In this document: in pieces, positions 9,001 to 16,103 of the stretch | How the letters are laid out: every line of letters starts with the position of its first letter | Numbering within the stretch: position 1 is the stretch's first letter | NCBI GenBank assembly: GCA_903903365.1 | Contig: CAIUYS010000171.1 | Coordinates: forward strand, 1-23,356 | Origin: an uncultured Methylococcaceae bacterium | GTDB lineage: Bacteria > Pseudomonadota > Gammaproteobacteria > Methylococcales > Methylomonadaceae | DNA length: 23,356 nt | Direction: 5' to 3' | Notes under the pieces: generated by a model | Told to the model about the DNA's origin: nothing | The model's database searches: none | What the model saw: the letters and a program-made list of their open reading frames with translations, nothing else | Program-made: the position numbers and the translations under genes

Positions 9001-9112
9001 AAGCTTTATGTCGAAAACCGAGACTGATAGCGGTTTCGGGAAGTTCTTTTTCTCGGAAATGTTTAATTGGTATGAGGATAGTATGAAAGCTGGGAAGTCA
9101 TCTATTGAGTGA
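6056..9112 (+). CDS. hsdR: Type I restriction-modification system, restriction subunit HsdR
   Basis: HsdR is the ATP-dependent DNA translocase and endonuclease of the type I complex; it cuts unmodified DNA away from the recognition site. The 1018 residues include an N-terminal PD-(D/E)xK nuclease (D142, then E156-L-K158), and a superfamily 2 motor with Walker A AGSGKS (306-311), the DEAH box (410-413) and motif III FTATPK (472-477). The helicase lobe 2 motifs lie around YQTGYDQPLL and QTLNRLNRTYPP. A long helical C-terminal region is typical of the part that docks on HsdM/HsdS. The length matches the family. AGGAA at 6046-6050 lies 5 bases before the ATG. The 135-base gap before it suggests hsdR may have separate translational or transcriptional control. 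All catalytic motifs are intact. Confidence 0.96.
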   Translation: MAKIDPVNEAAFEDVVMAALAESPLYCDRDAKHFDAAKLLDVEQLWDFVEATQPLELAKLHKQFPDAPREALAAHVTGLIQKRGTLEVLRNGVSFNGINLQLAYFRPSAGGNQAHQAGYEGNRFTVMRQVHFSTKTLDQSADVVIFLNGLPIVSAELKNHFTGQNVQQAIAQYRRRDKHEPFWKRCLVHFAVDDDAAFMSTHIAGAETGFLPFNRDTHNPIIDGHFASSYLWSDFIDEDGEVQPGIWQADSLLLLIQNYLHAERDEKTGKEKFIFPRFHQFQVVRKLLAHAKTHGSGHNYLVQHSAGSGKSNSIAWLAHQLANLCGADGQPVFDSVIVITDRRVLDRQLQDTIKQFEKIKGVVTPIRNGARQLTQALDRGDKIVISTLQKFGFVGELAKMSGKRFAVVVDEAHSSQTGEGVKDLKLVLTSDEDLKKALDRDDEGGDLDPIEYELEKIQKARQKLPHLSFFAFTATPKDKTLELFGVPDKRVKKGFRPFHQYTMRQAIAEGFILDVLESYTTYKTYFELIENEKAESEMEVEKLKARRLMLKYVDQHEFAIKRKAHIIVDHFTRNTAHKIGGQAKAMVVTHSRAHAVRYKQELDKVLSEQGLNFGVLVAFSGTVTINGQKHTEETMNPLGTGDIAEAFKSPVQRILVVASKYQTGYDQPLLHTMYVDKKLGGVAAVQTLNRLNRTYPPLKQDTMVLDFVNEQSDIQAAFQDYYQRTELEGATDPNKLSNLKYTLEQMHVFTAEDLVEFVDLFVVKKVKSEKLQPFFQRIVTGKGSDGSIIRNNYYDNLAADQIGNKDYEKLKAAAKDKFRKEIGRYVKQYSFISQIMTFTDTALEKFYLFAKLLLRQLPYETQTLPMEVMEMIDMDKYRVQEEQNGCITLKNEDGVLEPSPDDGHRDGKPDMEKIKLIVKKLNEDFGIPFEEADRVMSAIKAKLEEDDGLRAAFKTNSIEFLRKQKLQDSIKEAFLSNADEFLSFMSKTETDSGFGKFFFSEMFNWYEDSMKAGKSSIE

Positions 9113-9249
9113 TAAATCGATGCTTAAAAAAGCTATGATTTTCAAACATGGACGCTGAATACCGCAATTTAAAGACCATAATAATGCTGACTGAAGCATC
9201 TTGCTAATCAGGTGGCTTGTTATGGTGCGGATTCACCCGATAATATGAA

Positions 9250-9420
9250 ATGGCAATCAGTCGCAGCGGGCAAGGCAAAAATAAGTGGGAACGTAAGGGT
9301 TGCCAGTCAGACCAACCGGACAGTTCAGGTATCTACCAAGCCGGGCCAAAAGGCGGCTGTTTTACGCTGGATACAAACGGGGGAAAAAAATATGTAGATC
9401 ATTCTTATTGTGGGCATTGA
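9250..9420 (+). CDS. Candidate small Cys/Gly-rich protein or C-terminal gene remnant
   Basis: A 56-residue frame starts at ATG 9250, just after an in-frame stop (9241-9243). It contains KWERKGCQ, then GIYQAGPKGGCFTLDTNGGK and KYVDHSYCGH. The GPKGG-C...NG-KKYVD-S-C pattern resembles the short GPRGG-Y...GKK-Y motif of the PBCV basic adaptor type, which also occurs as a C-terminal module in some bacterial proteins. No good Shine-Dalgarno is seen. A terminator follows 30 bases after the stop, which supports a real transcript. A longer frame, 9212-9397, overlaps it in another phase, but its peptide shows no motif. It could be the end of a larger gene broken by a frameshift, since the upstream frame with LANQVACYGADSPDN is also protein-like. 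Confidence 0.4.
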   Translation: MAISRSGQGKNKWERKGCQSDQPDSSGIYQAGPKGGCFTLDTNGGKKYVDHSYCGH

Positions 9421-9449
9421 TGACCAAACAAATGCAGATCGACAAAATG

Positions 9450-9474
9450 AACCGCTAACCATGCGGTTTTTTTG
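9450..9474 (+). terminator. Rho-independent terminator after the small ORF
   Basis: Stem AACCGC with GCGGTT (9450-9455 and 9463-9468) around a 7-base loop, continuing into a T run to 9473. It lies 30 bases after the stop at 9420 and about 340 bases after hsdR, so it could end either transcript. Confidence 0.8.
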
Positions 9475-10241
9475 TGCTTACTGTTTTCTCAAGCAAGCCC
9501 ATACATGTACCATGTAAGCCCTATAAAAGAGGGCACCACTAGCCAGCATTGAGTTATAAATTATACTTTAAAACAAAGCGTTACATTGTCAATATAGATT
9601 TAAATACAATATTGAGTAGTGTTTTAGGCTGTTTGACAGGTACTCCTCAGCCCATAAAATTATACAACGAATAGGTAATATCAATTTTATAGATACAGGA
9701 ATCTAATATTAACGTTTTATTACGCATTCTAAATACCCTATTATACTTATCAAAACTTGAGATGTTGACATCATGACAGAGTCAACTGGGTTGCCTGATT
9801 TAATTAGAGCTGTTTAGGAGCGTATATAGCCATGGATGGCAGGAGGTAGGCTCTCGTCTTGAACAGCGATTGATAATAGCCCATGGAGTCGTTGCAGCGG
9901 GAATATAGTAATCAATTGTGTCGTGCTTATGTTACTTGTCATTTTTATTGCAAAAGGCATTAGATTTCTCAAGCGTTTCAAAAAAAAGGAGTCTTTTGGT
10001 CAACAGGGATGCTTAAGGTTAATCGCAAAAAATACCCCAGGCAAAAGTTGTCATAGATTCGCAGATTATAAATAGATTTAATCAGTGATTCTATGGCGTT
10101 TTAGTGGTTGTGAGTTATCTAATAACAGGGAGTTTTGGGTGGTTTTTCAATCCTTGCGTACATCAATGAATTAACTCCGGATAACGATTCTGAAAAGGAT
10201 TGAAGTACGTCTCTTTTTGCAAAGCAAACGATTTTATTATT
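9475..10241. other. Long AT-rich intergenic region with dyads and repeat remnants, no clear gene
   Basis: I see no convincing gene in these 767 bases. There are several dyads: TACATG-TAC-CATGTA (9502-9516), GCCC/GGGC (9518-9521, 9531-9534), TCAATAT/ATATTGA (9589-9595, 9609-9615) and GTTGAC/GTCAAC (9764-9769, 9781-9786). A consensus-like promoter begins at 9633. A segment at about 9829-9880 contains GCCATGGATGGC and AGCCCATGGA and looks like a decayed dispersed repeat. A 14-codon frame at 9773 is too short to call. The region is the upstream leader of the sigma-54 activator gene. Confidence 0.6.
9633..9660 (+). promoter_or_regulatory. Consensus-like sigma-70 promoter
   Basis: A perfect TTGACA (9633-9638), a 16-bp spacer, and TAAAAT (9655-9660, one mismatch). 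A 7-bp inverted repeat (9589-9615) lies just upstream. The nearest clear gene on this strand starts about 580 bases downstream, so it would give the activator gene a long leader or drive an unannotated RNA. Confidence 0.5.
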
Positions 10242-11345
10242 ATGGATACATTTTTAGGCAGCAATTTTGGTAGCGGCCAAGAGGATCAAATCTCGACACT
10301 GTTGGCCTTTGATGAATTGCAATCACGTTCGTTGTCACTCTCTGTCCGGGCGACTGCGCTGGTTTTTGAGGATCCTGTTTCTCGTCGTTTGTTGGAGCAA
10401 ATTGAAAAAATAGCACCTAGCGATGCAACCGTTCTGATTATTGGTGAAACCGGAACCGGTAAAGAGCTTGTGGCACGCCACATTCATGCGCTTAGCAAGC
10501 GCAATAATAATGTTTTTGGGGCCTTAAATTGTGCGGCGTTAAGTGAAAGCCTGATTGAGAGTGAGTTGTTTGGTCATGAAAAAGGTTCGTTTACCGGTGC
10601 TTTTGCCAGTAAAGAGGGTTGGTTTGAAACCGCTAATAAAGGCAGTTTGTTTCTTGATGAGGTCGGTGATTTGCCGCTGGGTATGCAGGCTAAATTGCTG
10701 CGTGTGTTGCAAGAGCGCGAAGTTGTCAAAGTCGGCTCCAGGCAGCCTGTGCCTGTAGATGTCAGAATCATTGCCGCCACCAACGTTAATCTGGAACAGG
10801 CCGTGGCTGCTTCACATTTTAGGGCTGATTTATATTACCGCTTTAACGTTGCGACTATCCAGTTGAGCCCTTTGCGTGAAAGGCCGGGCGATATTATGCC
10901 TTTGGCAAGACACTTTTTGAAAATATACGGTGACCGTTTAGGTTATGGTGAAATTAAGTTGTCGCCGGCAACCGAATTGACCTTATTGAATTACGATTGG
11001 CCGGGTAATATTCGCGAACTGGAAAATGCCATTCATCGTGCGATTCTGGTTTGCCCCAGTAATCGTTTACGCCCTGAAGACTTTCAGTTATCAGGCGTTA
11101 GACTCCTGGAGCAGGAGCCGGCTGTTTCAATGACCTCTTTAGAAAGCTCATTGCAGCGACTTTGTGAGCAAGGACCGCCCAAATTATTTGAAATCGTGGA
11201 AGAGACTGTTATTCGAACTGCCTTTGAGTTTTGCGAAGAAAATCAGGTTCAGACCGCACGTTTGTTGGATATCAGTCGTAATGTACTCAGGCATAAGCTG
11301 GGGCTCTATGGCATGTTGCCGAATGTGCAAAAAAACTGTCCGTAG
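10242..11345 (+). CDS. Sigma-54-dependent enhancer-binding protein without sensory domain
   Basis: This AAA+ activator would hydrolyse ATP to open promoters bound by RNA polymerase-sigma-54. Walker A is GETGTGKE (68-75). The sigma-54 contact loop reads GSFTGA (115-120), a Ser variant of GAFTGA. Walker B includes LFLDEVGD (D139, E140), and the sensor and arginine-finger segments follow (RIIAATNVNL, FRADLYYRFNV, SPLRERPGDI, DWPGNIRELENAI). The C-terminal Fis-type helix-turn-helix is at QTARLLDISRNVLRHKL. Only about 45 residues precede the AAA+ domain, with no receiver, GAF or PAS domain; 367 residues is short for the family. ATG 10242 was chosen. A TTG at 10200 is in frame but its AAGGA lies only one base away. 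The neighbours give no obvious target. It may act constitutively or be controlled by a partner protein, as with PspF. Confidence 0.88.
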   Translation: MDTFLGSNFGSGQEDQISTLLAFDELQSRSLSLSVRATALVFEDPVSRRLLEQIEKIAPSDATVLIIGETGTGKELVARHIHALSKRNNNVFGALNCAALSESLIESELFGHEKGSFTGAFASKEGWFETANKGSLFLDEVGDLPLGMQAKLLRVLQEREVVKVGSRQPVPVDVRIIAATNVNLEQAVAASHFRADLYYRFNVATIQLSPLRERPGDIMPLARHFLKIYGDRLGYGEIKLSPATELTLLNYDWPGNIRELENAIHRAILVCPSNRLRPEDFQLSGVRLLEQEPAVSMTSLESSLQRLCEQGPPKLFEIVEETVIRTAFEFCEENQVQTARLLDISRNVLRHKLGLYGMLPNVQKNCP

Positions 11346-11426
11346 CTTACAGTGAAGCAGAAGCTTGAAAAAATAACGATGTCCAAACGTGGGAAGGTTT
11401 GCTTTACGCGTATCTGCTTCAAGATC

Positions 11427-12146
11427 TTAGTCAGACAAGTAATATTCTACCGTCGATACCACGCGAATCTTTTTAATATGTGGATTGTTTTTATCTCTAG
11501 GTGTTATTTCAAATTGGCCTTGAGAGGCTTGTTTGATTTTACCTAATTGACTGTTTGAATCTTGGGCAAATTTTAATGCCACTTCGCGTGCTTTGGTGGT
11601 GGCTTCTTGAATCATCTCCGGTTTTATCTTGTTTAAACCACTAAAAATATACTCGTTCTGGTTTTGGTAATCGCCAGCAGTAAAAGCGATGCCCTGCTTG
11701 CCAAGTTCCGCAAGTTCGGTCATGACTTGTCGAACCAAATCGACTTTTGATGAGTATACCGTGACTGTTTGAATGGCGGTATAGCGAAACTCGGCTTTTG
11801 TGGTATCGGTATACTGCTGGGCAAATTTATCGGTAATGGACGGTGTGGAGGCTGATATTTCAGTCTTATCAATTCCTTTCGCAACCAGAAAATCTTTTAT
11901 TTTTGTGGTGTTGGCGTCTATTGACGCGTATAGGCCGCCAAGTTCATTACTGGCTTCAGTGAAAACAATAGGCCATATTATTATGTCGGCCGGTAATTCT
12001 CGTTCAGACAAGCCTTTGACGGTAACACTGCGCTCATATTCTTTGTAATGGATAGCGGCGCCAGCGAGTAGATAGCCCAGTGCGCTCAGACCCAGAAAGA
12101 GAGAGGCACCCAATAATAATGCACTGATGGTATTTTCTTGTTTCAT
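11427..12146 (-). CDS. SIMPL domain (DUF541) protein with N-terminal membrane anchor
   Basis: A 239-residue protein with a single N-terminal hydrophobic segment (about residues 8-33, ALLLGASLFLGLSALGYLLAG) followed by a periplasmic-type SIMPL/DUF541 domain. The domain shows VTVKGLSERELPADIIIWPI near its start, the central KIKDFLVAKGIDKTEIS, and the ending KIRVVSTVEYYLSD. Members resemble the E. coli YggE group, linked to oxidative stress, but the molecular function is not established. ATG 12146 is preferred: GTGGAG just upstream serves as the Shine-Dalgarno with a 6-base gap. A GTG at 12158 is in frame but overlaps that site. The gene stands alone between the convergent activator gene and the ilv operon. 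No terminator is visible after its stop. Confidence 0.85.
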   Translation of the reverse strand: MKQENTISALLLGASLFLGLSALGYLLAGAAIHYKEYERSVTVKGLSERELPADIIIWPIVFTEASNELGGLYASIDANTTKIKDFLVAKGIDKTEISASTPSITDKFAQQYTDTTKAEFRYTAIQTVTVYSSKVDLVRQVMTELAELGKQGIAFTAGDYQNQNEYIFSGLNKIKPEMIQEATTKAREVALKFAQDSNSQLGKIKQASQGQFEITPRDKNNPHIKKIRVVSTVEYYLSD

Positions 12147-12362
12147 GGTTTTCTCCACGTAAAAAAGACAGTTGTATTTTAATCTTGCGGGTCTTTATTT
12201 AAAACATTTCGGTATGCTGGCCGTGTCCATGCTGGTATTACGAATTTTTTATAGAGACAGTCGGCGTCAAATCTTGGGCTACTGGAGCCACTAAGTTTCA
12301 AATTGAGTGTTGATTTTGCAGTCCATGCAAGGATTTGTCCAGTCAAAAAAGACGTTAACAAT

Positions 12363-12391
12363 AAAAAAAGCCCGTCATAAATGACAGGCTT
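12363..12391 (-). terminator. Rho-independent terminator of the ilvBNC operon
   Basis: Read on -, a 10-bp stem (AAGCCTGTCA with TGACGGGCTT, one G-T pair) around TTTA, followed by a run of T (12369-12363). It lies 30 bases after the ilvC stop. The + side lacks a T run, so it acts mainly on the ilv strand. Confidence 0.9.
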
Positions 12392-12420
12392 TCTTAAAAG
12401 GTTACAGCAATCGCTAATTT

Positions 12421-13437
12421 TTAGTTTTTAGCTTTATCAACAATCTGATTGGCTTTAATCCACGGCATCATGCTACGCAATTTTTCACCCACTATTTCAA
12501 TAGGATGTTCAGCATTCAAACGTCTTCTTGCAGTCATTTCAGGATAATTGGTCAATCCTTCCAGAATAAATTTCTTTGCATATTGGCCATTTTGGATATT
12601 CTGTAAGGCTTCACGCATCGCATAGCGACTTTCTTCGTTGATTACTTTTGGGCCGGTTACATATTCGCCATACTCTGCATTGTTGGAAATGGAGTAGTTC
12701 ATGTTGGCGATACCGCCTTCAAACATTAAATCAACAATCAATTTTAATTCGTGTAAACATTCAAAGTACGCCATTTCTGGTGCATAACCCGCTTCAACTA
12801 AAGTTTCAAAACCCATTTTTACGAGTTCAACTGCGCCGCCACATAAAACGGCTTGTTCGCCGAATAAATCGGTTTCACATTCGTCACGGAAAGTCGTTTC
12901 GATAATGCCTGAACGACCGCCGCCGATAGCAGAGGCATACGCTAAACAAATTGATTTCGCTGTGCCTGACGCATCTTGATGGATAGCGATTAAGTCAGGA
13001 ACGCCGCCGCCGCGTACAAATTCAGAACGCACGGTGTGGCCTGGTGCTTTTGGCGCAATCATGATGACGTCCAAATCGGCTCTGGGCACAACCTGGTTGA
13101 ATAAAATTGCAAAACCGTGTGCAAAAGCTAAGACTGCACCTTGTTTAATGTTGGGTTCAATTTCATTTTTGTACAAGGTTGATTGAAATTCATCAGGTGT
13201 CAAAATCATGACAACGTCTGCACCGGCAACTGCCTTGGCTACGTCCTGAACGGTTAAGCCATGTGCTTCGGCTTTAGCGACTGAAGGTGATCCTGCACGT
13301 AAGCCAACGACAACATCAACACCGGATTCTTTTAAGTTAAGGGCGTGGGCATGACCTTGTGAACCGTATCCGATGATGGCTACTTTTTTAGCTTTGATGA
13401 TAGAGAGGTCGGCGTCTTTGTCGTAATAAACTTGCAT
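12421..13437 (-). CDS. ilvC: Ketol-acid reductoisomerase, class I
   Basis: IlvC converts acetolactate or acetohydroxybutyrate, by Mg-dependent alkyl migration and NADPH reduction, into dihydroxy acids for valine, leucine and isoleucine. The 338 residues match the class I length. The nucleotide fold has GYGSQGHAHA (23-32), with R47, S50 and S52 in the loop that selects NADPH. Catalytic H107 sits in AHGF, and the metal ligands D190, E194, E226 and E230 are all present. The start is ATG 13437, with AGGAAA just upstream on the minus strand. The open frame extends upstream into the heptamer repeats, which is not the real N-terminus. It is the last gene of ilvB-ilvN-ilvC, 120 bases after ilvN, and is followed by a strong terminator. 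Confidence 0.97.
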   Translation of the reverse strand: MQVYYDKDADLSIIKAKKVAIIGYGSQGHAHALNLKESGVDVVVGLRAGSPSVAKAEAHGLTVQDVAKAVAGADVVMILTPDEFQSTLYKNEIEPNIKQGAVLAFAHGFAILFNQVVPRADLDVIMIAPKAPGHTVRSEFVRGGGVPDLIAIHQDASGTAKSICLAYASAIGGGRSGIIETTFRDECETDLFGEQAVLCGGAVELVKMGFETLVEAGYAPEMAYFECLHELKLIVDLMFEGGIANMNYSISNNAEYGEYVTGPKVINEESRYAMREALQNIQNGQYAKKFILEGLTNYPEMTARRRLNAEHPIEIVGEKLRSMMPWIKANQIVDKAKN

Positions 13438-13485
13438 GATTTTTCCTGTTTTTCTGGGTGTAAAGTAAATAAAAATAGATTTAAA

Positions 13486-13554
13486 GGTACAAGGTACAAG
13501 GTACAATGTTCAAGGATGCTGTTCTTTTAACCTTGTACCTTTGTCCTTGAACCT
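13486..13554. repeat. Heptamer tandem repeat (GGTACAA) with inverted copies between ilvN and ilvC
   Basis: Three exact GGTACAA copies (13486-13492, 13493-13499, 13500-13506), a degraded fourth TGTTCAA (13507-13513), then GG. After a 15-base gap come inverted copies, CCTTGTACC (13531-13539) and CCTTGAACC (13545-13553). The two arms can form a hairpin of at least 9 bp in the ilvN-ilvC mRNA. Confidence 0.8.
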
Positions 13555-13557
13555 ACG

Positions 13558-14052
13558 TTATAAATGTAGGCCTTTCTCGCCTCTGGAAATGCCGGTAGGT
13601 CCTGAACGAACGGCTTCAATAACAGAGTCAGGGTCTATGGCTGCCAGAAAAGCATCAAGTTTTTCTGAGGGGCCGGTCATTTCAACAATGTAGGTGGTTG
13701 GCGTTACATCAATAATCTTGCCGCGAAATATGTCCGCCATGCTTCTGACTTCATCGCGCATTTCACCGGTGGTGGTTTTGATTTTGACCATCATCAGTTC
13801 GCGTTCAATATGAAAAGATTCGGCTAAATCAATCAGCTTAACAACGTCAATTAATTTGTTAAGTTGTTTGGTGATTTGCTCAATGATTTCTTCACTGCCA
13901 CGGGTAACCAAGGTCATTCTTGACAGGCTGGCATCTTCGGTTGGCGCTACGGTCAGTGACTCAATATTGTAGCCACGCGCTGAAAACAAACCGGCTACAC
14001 GTGATAAAGCACCGGATTCATTTTCCATTAAAATAGAAATAATGTGTCTCAT
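13558..14052 (-). CDS. ilvN: Acetolactate synthase small (regulatory) subunit
   Basis: This regulatory subunit activates the catalytic subunit IlvB and carries valine feedback inhibition. Residues 1 to about 75 form an ACT domain (HIISILMENESGALSRVAGL, then YNIESLTVAP). Residues G14 and N29 match positions that in E. coli IlvH affect valine sensitivity, so valine control is probably kept. Residues about 85-160 are the ALS small-subunit C-terminal domain. The length of 164 is typical of the IlvH type. Its ATG follows the ilvB TAA with no gap, so the two are translationally coupled, which suits a fixed subunit ratio. Confidence 0.95.
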   Translation of the reverse strand: MRHIISILMENESGALSRVAGLFSARGYNIESLTVAPTEDASLSRMTLVTRGSEEIIEQITKQLNKLIDVVKLIDLAESFHIERELMMVKIKTTTGEMRDEVRSMADIFRGKIIDVTPTTYIVEMTGPSEKLDAFLAAIDPDSVIEAVRSGPTGISRGEKGLHL

Positions 14053-15789
14053 TTAAGCCAATTCCCTGTCTGTGGATGTGCCGGTGGCGACTCTTAATTT
14101 CATTTCATGATGACCTTTACCCGCTTCAATCATGGGGTAAACATTTTCGGTTTGATCGGTCATGATGTCCAAAAATACGGTACGATCTTTCATGGCAAAA
14201 GCGGCTTCCAGAGCCGGTCTGACTTCTTCGGGCTTGTCTATACGCATACCGACATGACCATAAGCTTCTGCCAGTTTAACAAATTCCGGAATAGTATCCA
14301 TATAGGAATGCGAATAACGACTTTGGTAAGAAAATTCCTGCCATTGTCTAACCATGCCCATATAGCGATTATTCAGGTTAATGATTTTTATCGGCGTGTT
14401 ATATTGCAACGCGGTCGATAATTCCTGTATGCACATCTGAATACTGGCATCACCGGTTACACAGGCGACATTCTCGTCAGGAAATGCCAATTTAACACCG
14501 ATGGCGGCCGGCAAGCCAAAGCCCATCGTACCCAGTCCGCCTGAATTTATCCAGCGACGCGGTTTGTTGAAAGGATAGTACTGGGCTACCCACATCTGAT
14601 GCTGGCCTACGTCTGAAGTGACATAAGCATCGCCTTTGGTCACTTCATGTAATTGCTCAATCACATATTGCGGTTTAATCAACGGGCTTTGGCGATCATA
14701 TTCGAGGCAATTGACGGCTTGCCATTGTCTGATTTGGTTCCACCAATTCGCCATGGCTATTCCATCGGGCTTCTTTTTGCTTTCTCTGATGAGTTCCAGC
14801 ATTTGTTCCAATACCGGTTTAACGTCACCAACAATAGGAATGTCCACTTTTACGGTTTTGGAAATAGAGGCCGGATCAACATCAATATGAATGATCTTGG
14901 CATGTGGGCAAAATAAATCCAGTTTGCCCGTGACGCGATCATCAAAACGTGCGCCGATAGCAATGATGACATCGCTTTCGTGCATCGCCATGTTGGCTTC
15001 GTAAGTGCCGTGCATACCCAGCATGCCGATAAATTGTTTGTCAGTCGCAGGATATGAGCCTAGACCCATTAAGGTATTGGTAATCGGATAGCCCAGTGTG
15101 TGCGTAAACTCAATTAATTCTTTACTGGCTTCACCCAAAACGACACCGCCACCTGAATAAATGATGGGTTTTTGTGCGCTTAATAATAAATCAACCGCTT
15201 TTTTAATCTGCCCTTTATGACCGGTAACGACCGGATTATAAGAGCGGATAGATACTTTTTTAGGGTATTTATAAGGTACTGTAATCTGCGGAGCGGTTAT
15301 GTCTTTAGGCACATCAATAACGACAGGGCCGGGACGTCCGGTTGTGGCAACATAAAATGCTTTTTTAATGGTTTCGGCTAATTTAGTGACATCCTTGACT
15401 AAAAAATTATGCTTAACACAGGGTCGGGTAATGCCAATCATGTCGACTTCCTGGAAAGCATCGCTACCAATGACGGGGAGTGATACTTGGCCGGAGATGA
15501 TAACCATGGGGATTGAATCCATATAAGCGGTAGCAATGCCGGTTACTGCATTGGTGGCGCCAGGGCCCGAAGTAACCAATACCACGCCTGGTTTTCCGGT
15601 GGCTCTTGCATAACCGTCAGCCGCATGAGTTGCGCCTTGTTCATGCCGAACCAGGATGTGTTTGAGTTCTTCTTGTTGGAATAGTGCATCATATAAATGC
15701 AACACGGCTCCGCCAGGATAGCCAAAAATATATTCTACGCCCTCGTCTATAAGACTTTGAACCAGGATTTGTGCTCCGCTTAGCTCCAC
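14053..15789 (-). CDS. ilvB: Acetolactate synthase large (catalytic) subunit
   Basis: A thiamine-diphosphate enzyme that condenses pyruvate with pyruvate or 2-oxobutyrate, the first committed step of branched-chain amino acid synthesis. The 578 residues show the N-terminal YPGGAVLHLYDAL, catalytic Glu E50 in RHEQGATHAADGYARATG, and the ThDP motif GDAS (446-449) with NN at 473-474. The central FAD/ROK-like region (SGGGVVLGEA, MLGMHGTYEANMAM) is also present. The start is GTG 15789, with GAGGT six bases upstream; no better ATG exists. It is the first gene of ilvBNC. A -10 box lies about 43 bases upstream. The symbol ilvI would fit equally, since it resembles isozyme III. Confidence 0.96.
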   Translation of the reverse strand: MELSGAQILVQSLIDEGVEYIFGYPGGAVLHLYDALFQQEELKHILVRHEQGATHAADGYARATGKPGVVLVTSGPGATNAVTGIATAYMDSIPMVIISGQVSLPVIGSDAFQEVDMIGITRPCVKHNFLVKDVTKLAETIKKAFYVATTGRPGPVVIDVPKDITAPQITVPYKYPKKVSIRSYNPVVTGHKGQIKKAVDLLLSAQKPIIYSGGGVVLGEASKELIEFTHTLGYPITNTLMGLGSYPATDKQFIGMLGMHGTYEANMAMHESDVIIAIGARFDDRVTGKLDLFCPHAKIIHIDVDPASISKTVKVDIPIVGDVKPVLEQMLELIRESKKKPDGIAMANWWNQIRQWQAVNCLEYDRQSPLIKPQYVIEQLHEVTKGDAYVTSDVGQHQMWVAQYYPFNKPRRWINSGGLGTMGFGLPAAIGVKLAFPDENVACVTGDASIQMCIQELSTALQYNTPIKIINLNNRYMGMVRQWQEFSYQSRYSHSYMDTIPEFVKLAEAYGHVGMRIDKPEEVRPALEAAFAMKDRTVFLDIMTDQTENVYPMIEAGKGHHEMKLRVATGTSTDRELA

Positions 15790-16103
15790 GCTAATACCTC
15801 AGTAAACATGATTATTTTTCGATTTACGTCAATTATATTCGTTTTTTAAATTCAAGAGTAAGTTACTTGGTTTTTTTAATAAACAGTTTAGATGACATTT
15901 TTTAGATCATTGCCTTTTCTTTGGCAATATAACAGTCGACATTTTACTAGGTTCTTAATGAAATTGTAATTATCTCTCTTATCCTTTTTGAATTTTGCTC
16001 AATTAAATGATTTTTTGCTGAAAATAAATTTGCCGCTTTAGGTGATCAAAAGTTTTTTTAACATTAGTGTTCCGCAGTGACGGGTATCCCGCTTTTTTAA
16101 GGC
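15790..16103 (-). promoter_or_regulatory. ilv operon upstream region: -10 box, dyad and hairpin
   Basis: On - the -10 box TATAAT is at 15837-15832; the matching -35 (15860-15855, TACTCT) is poor. A bulged dyad with core AGTAA-G-TTACT (15857-15867) and flanking CAAG/CTTG covers the -35, as expected for an activator-dependent or repressed promoter. A hairpin ATTGCC/GGCAAT (15909-15914, 15923-15928) lies further upstream with no T run. I see no leader peptide rich in Ile, Val or Leu codons and no gene in this 314-base stretch. Confidence 0.45.

Noticed and set aside
9773..9817. 14-codon frame starting with MTESTGLPDL
   Set aside because: Too short, no clear Shine-Dalgarno, and no context that suggests a leader peptide.
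11354..11420. Inverted repeat GAAGCAGA/TCTGCTTC after the activator gene
   Set aside because: Arms are 51 bases apart with no T run; too weak for a terminator and probably chance.
12179..12361. 60-residue minus-strand frame between the SIMPL gene and ilvC
   Set aside because: No recognisable motif, no Shine-Dalgarno, and the peptide looks like translated intergenic repeat sequence; the region also contains two copies of ATGCTGG.
13486..13554. CRISPR-like array
   Set aside because: Repeats are 7 bases with no spacers; no cas genes and no other regularly spaced repeats were seen.
16081..16097. CGGG-TAT-CCCG followed by C and six T, a possible + strand terminator
   Set aside because: Only a 4-bp stem, and no + strand gene lies upstream; on the minus strand, where the JAMM gene ends, there is no T run.
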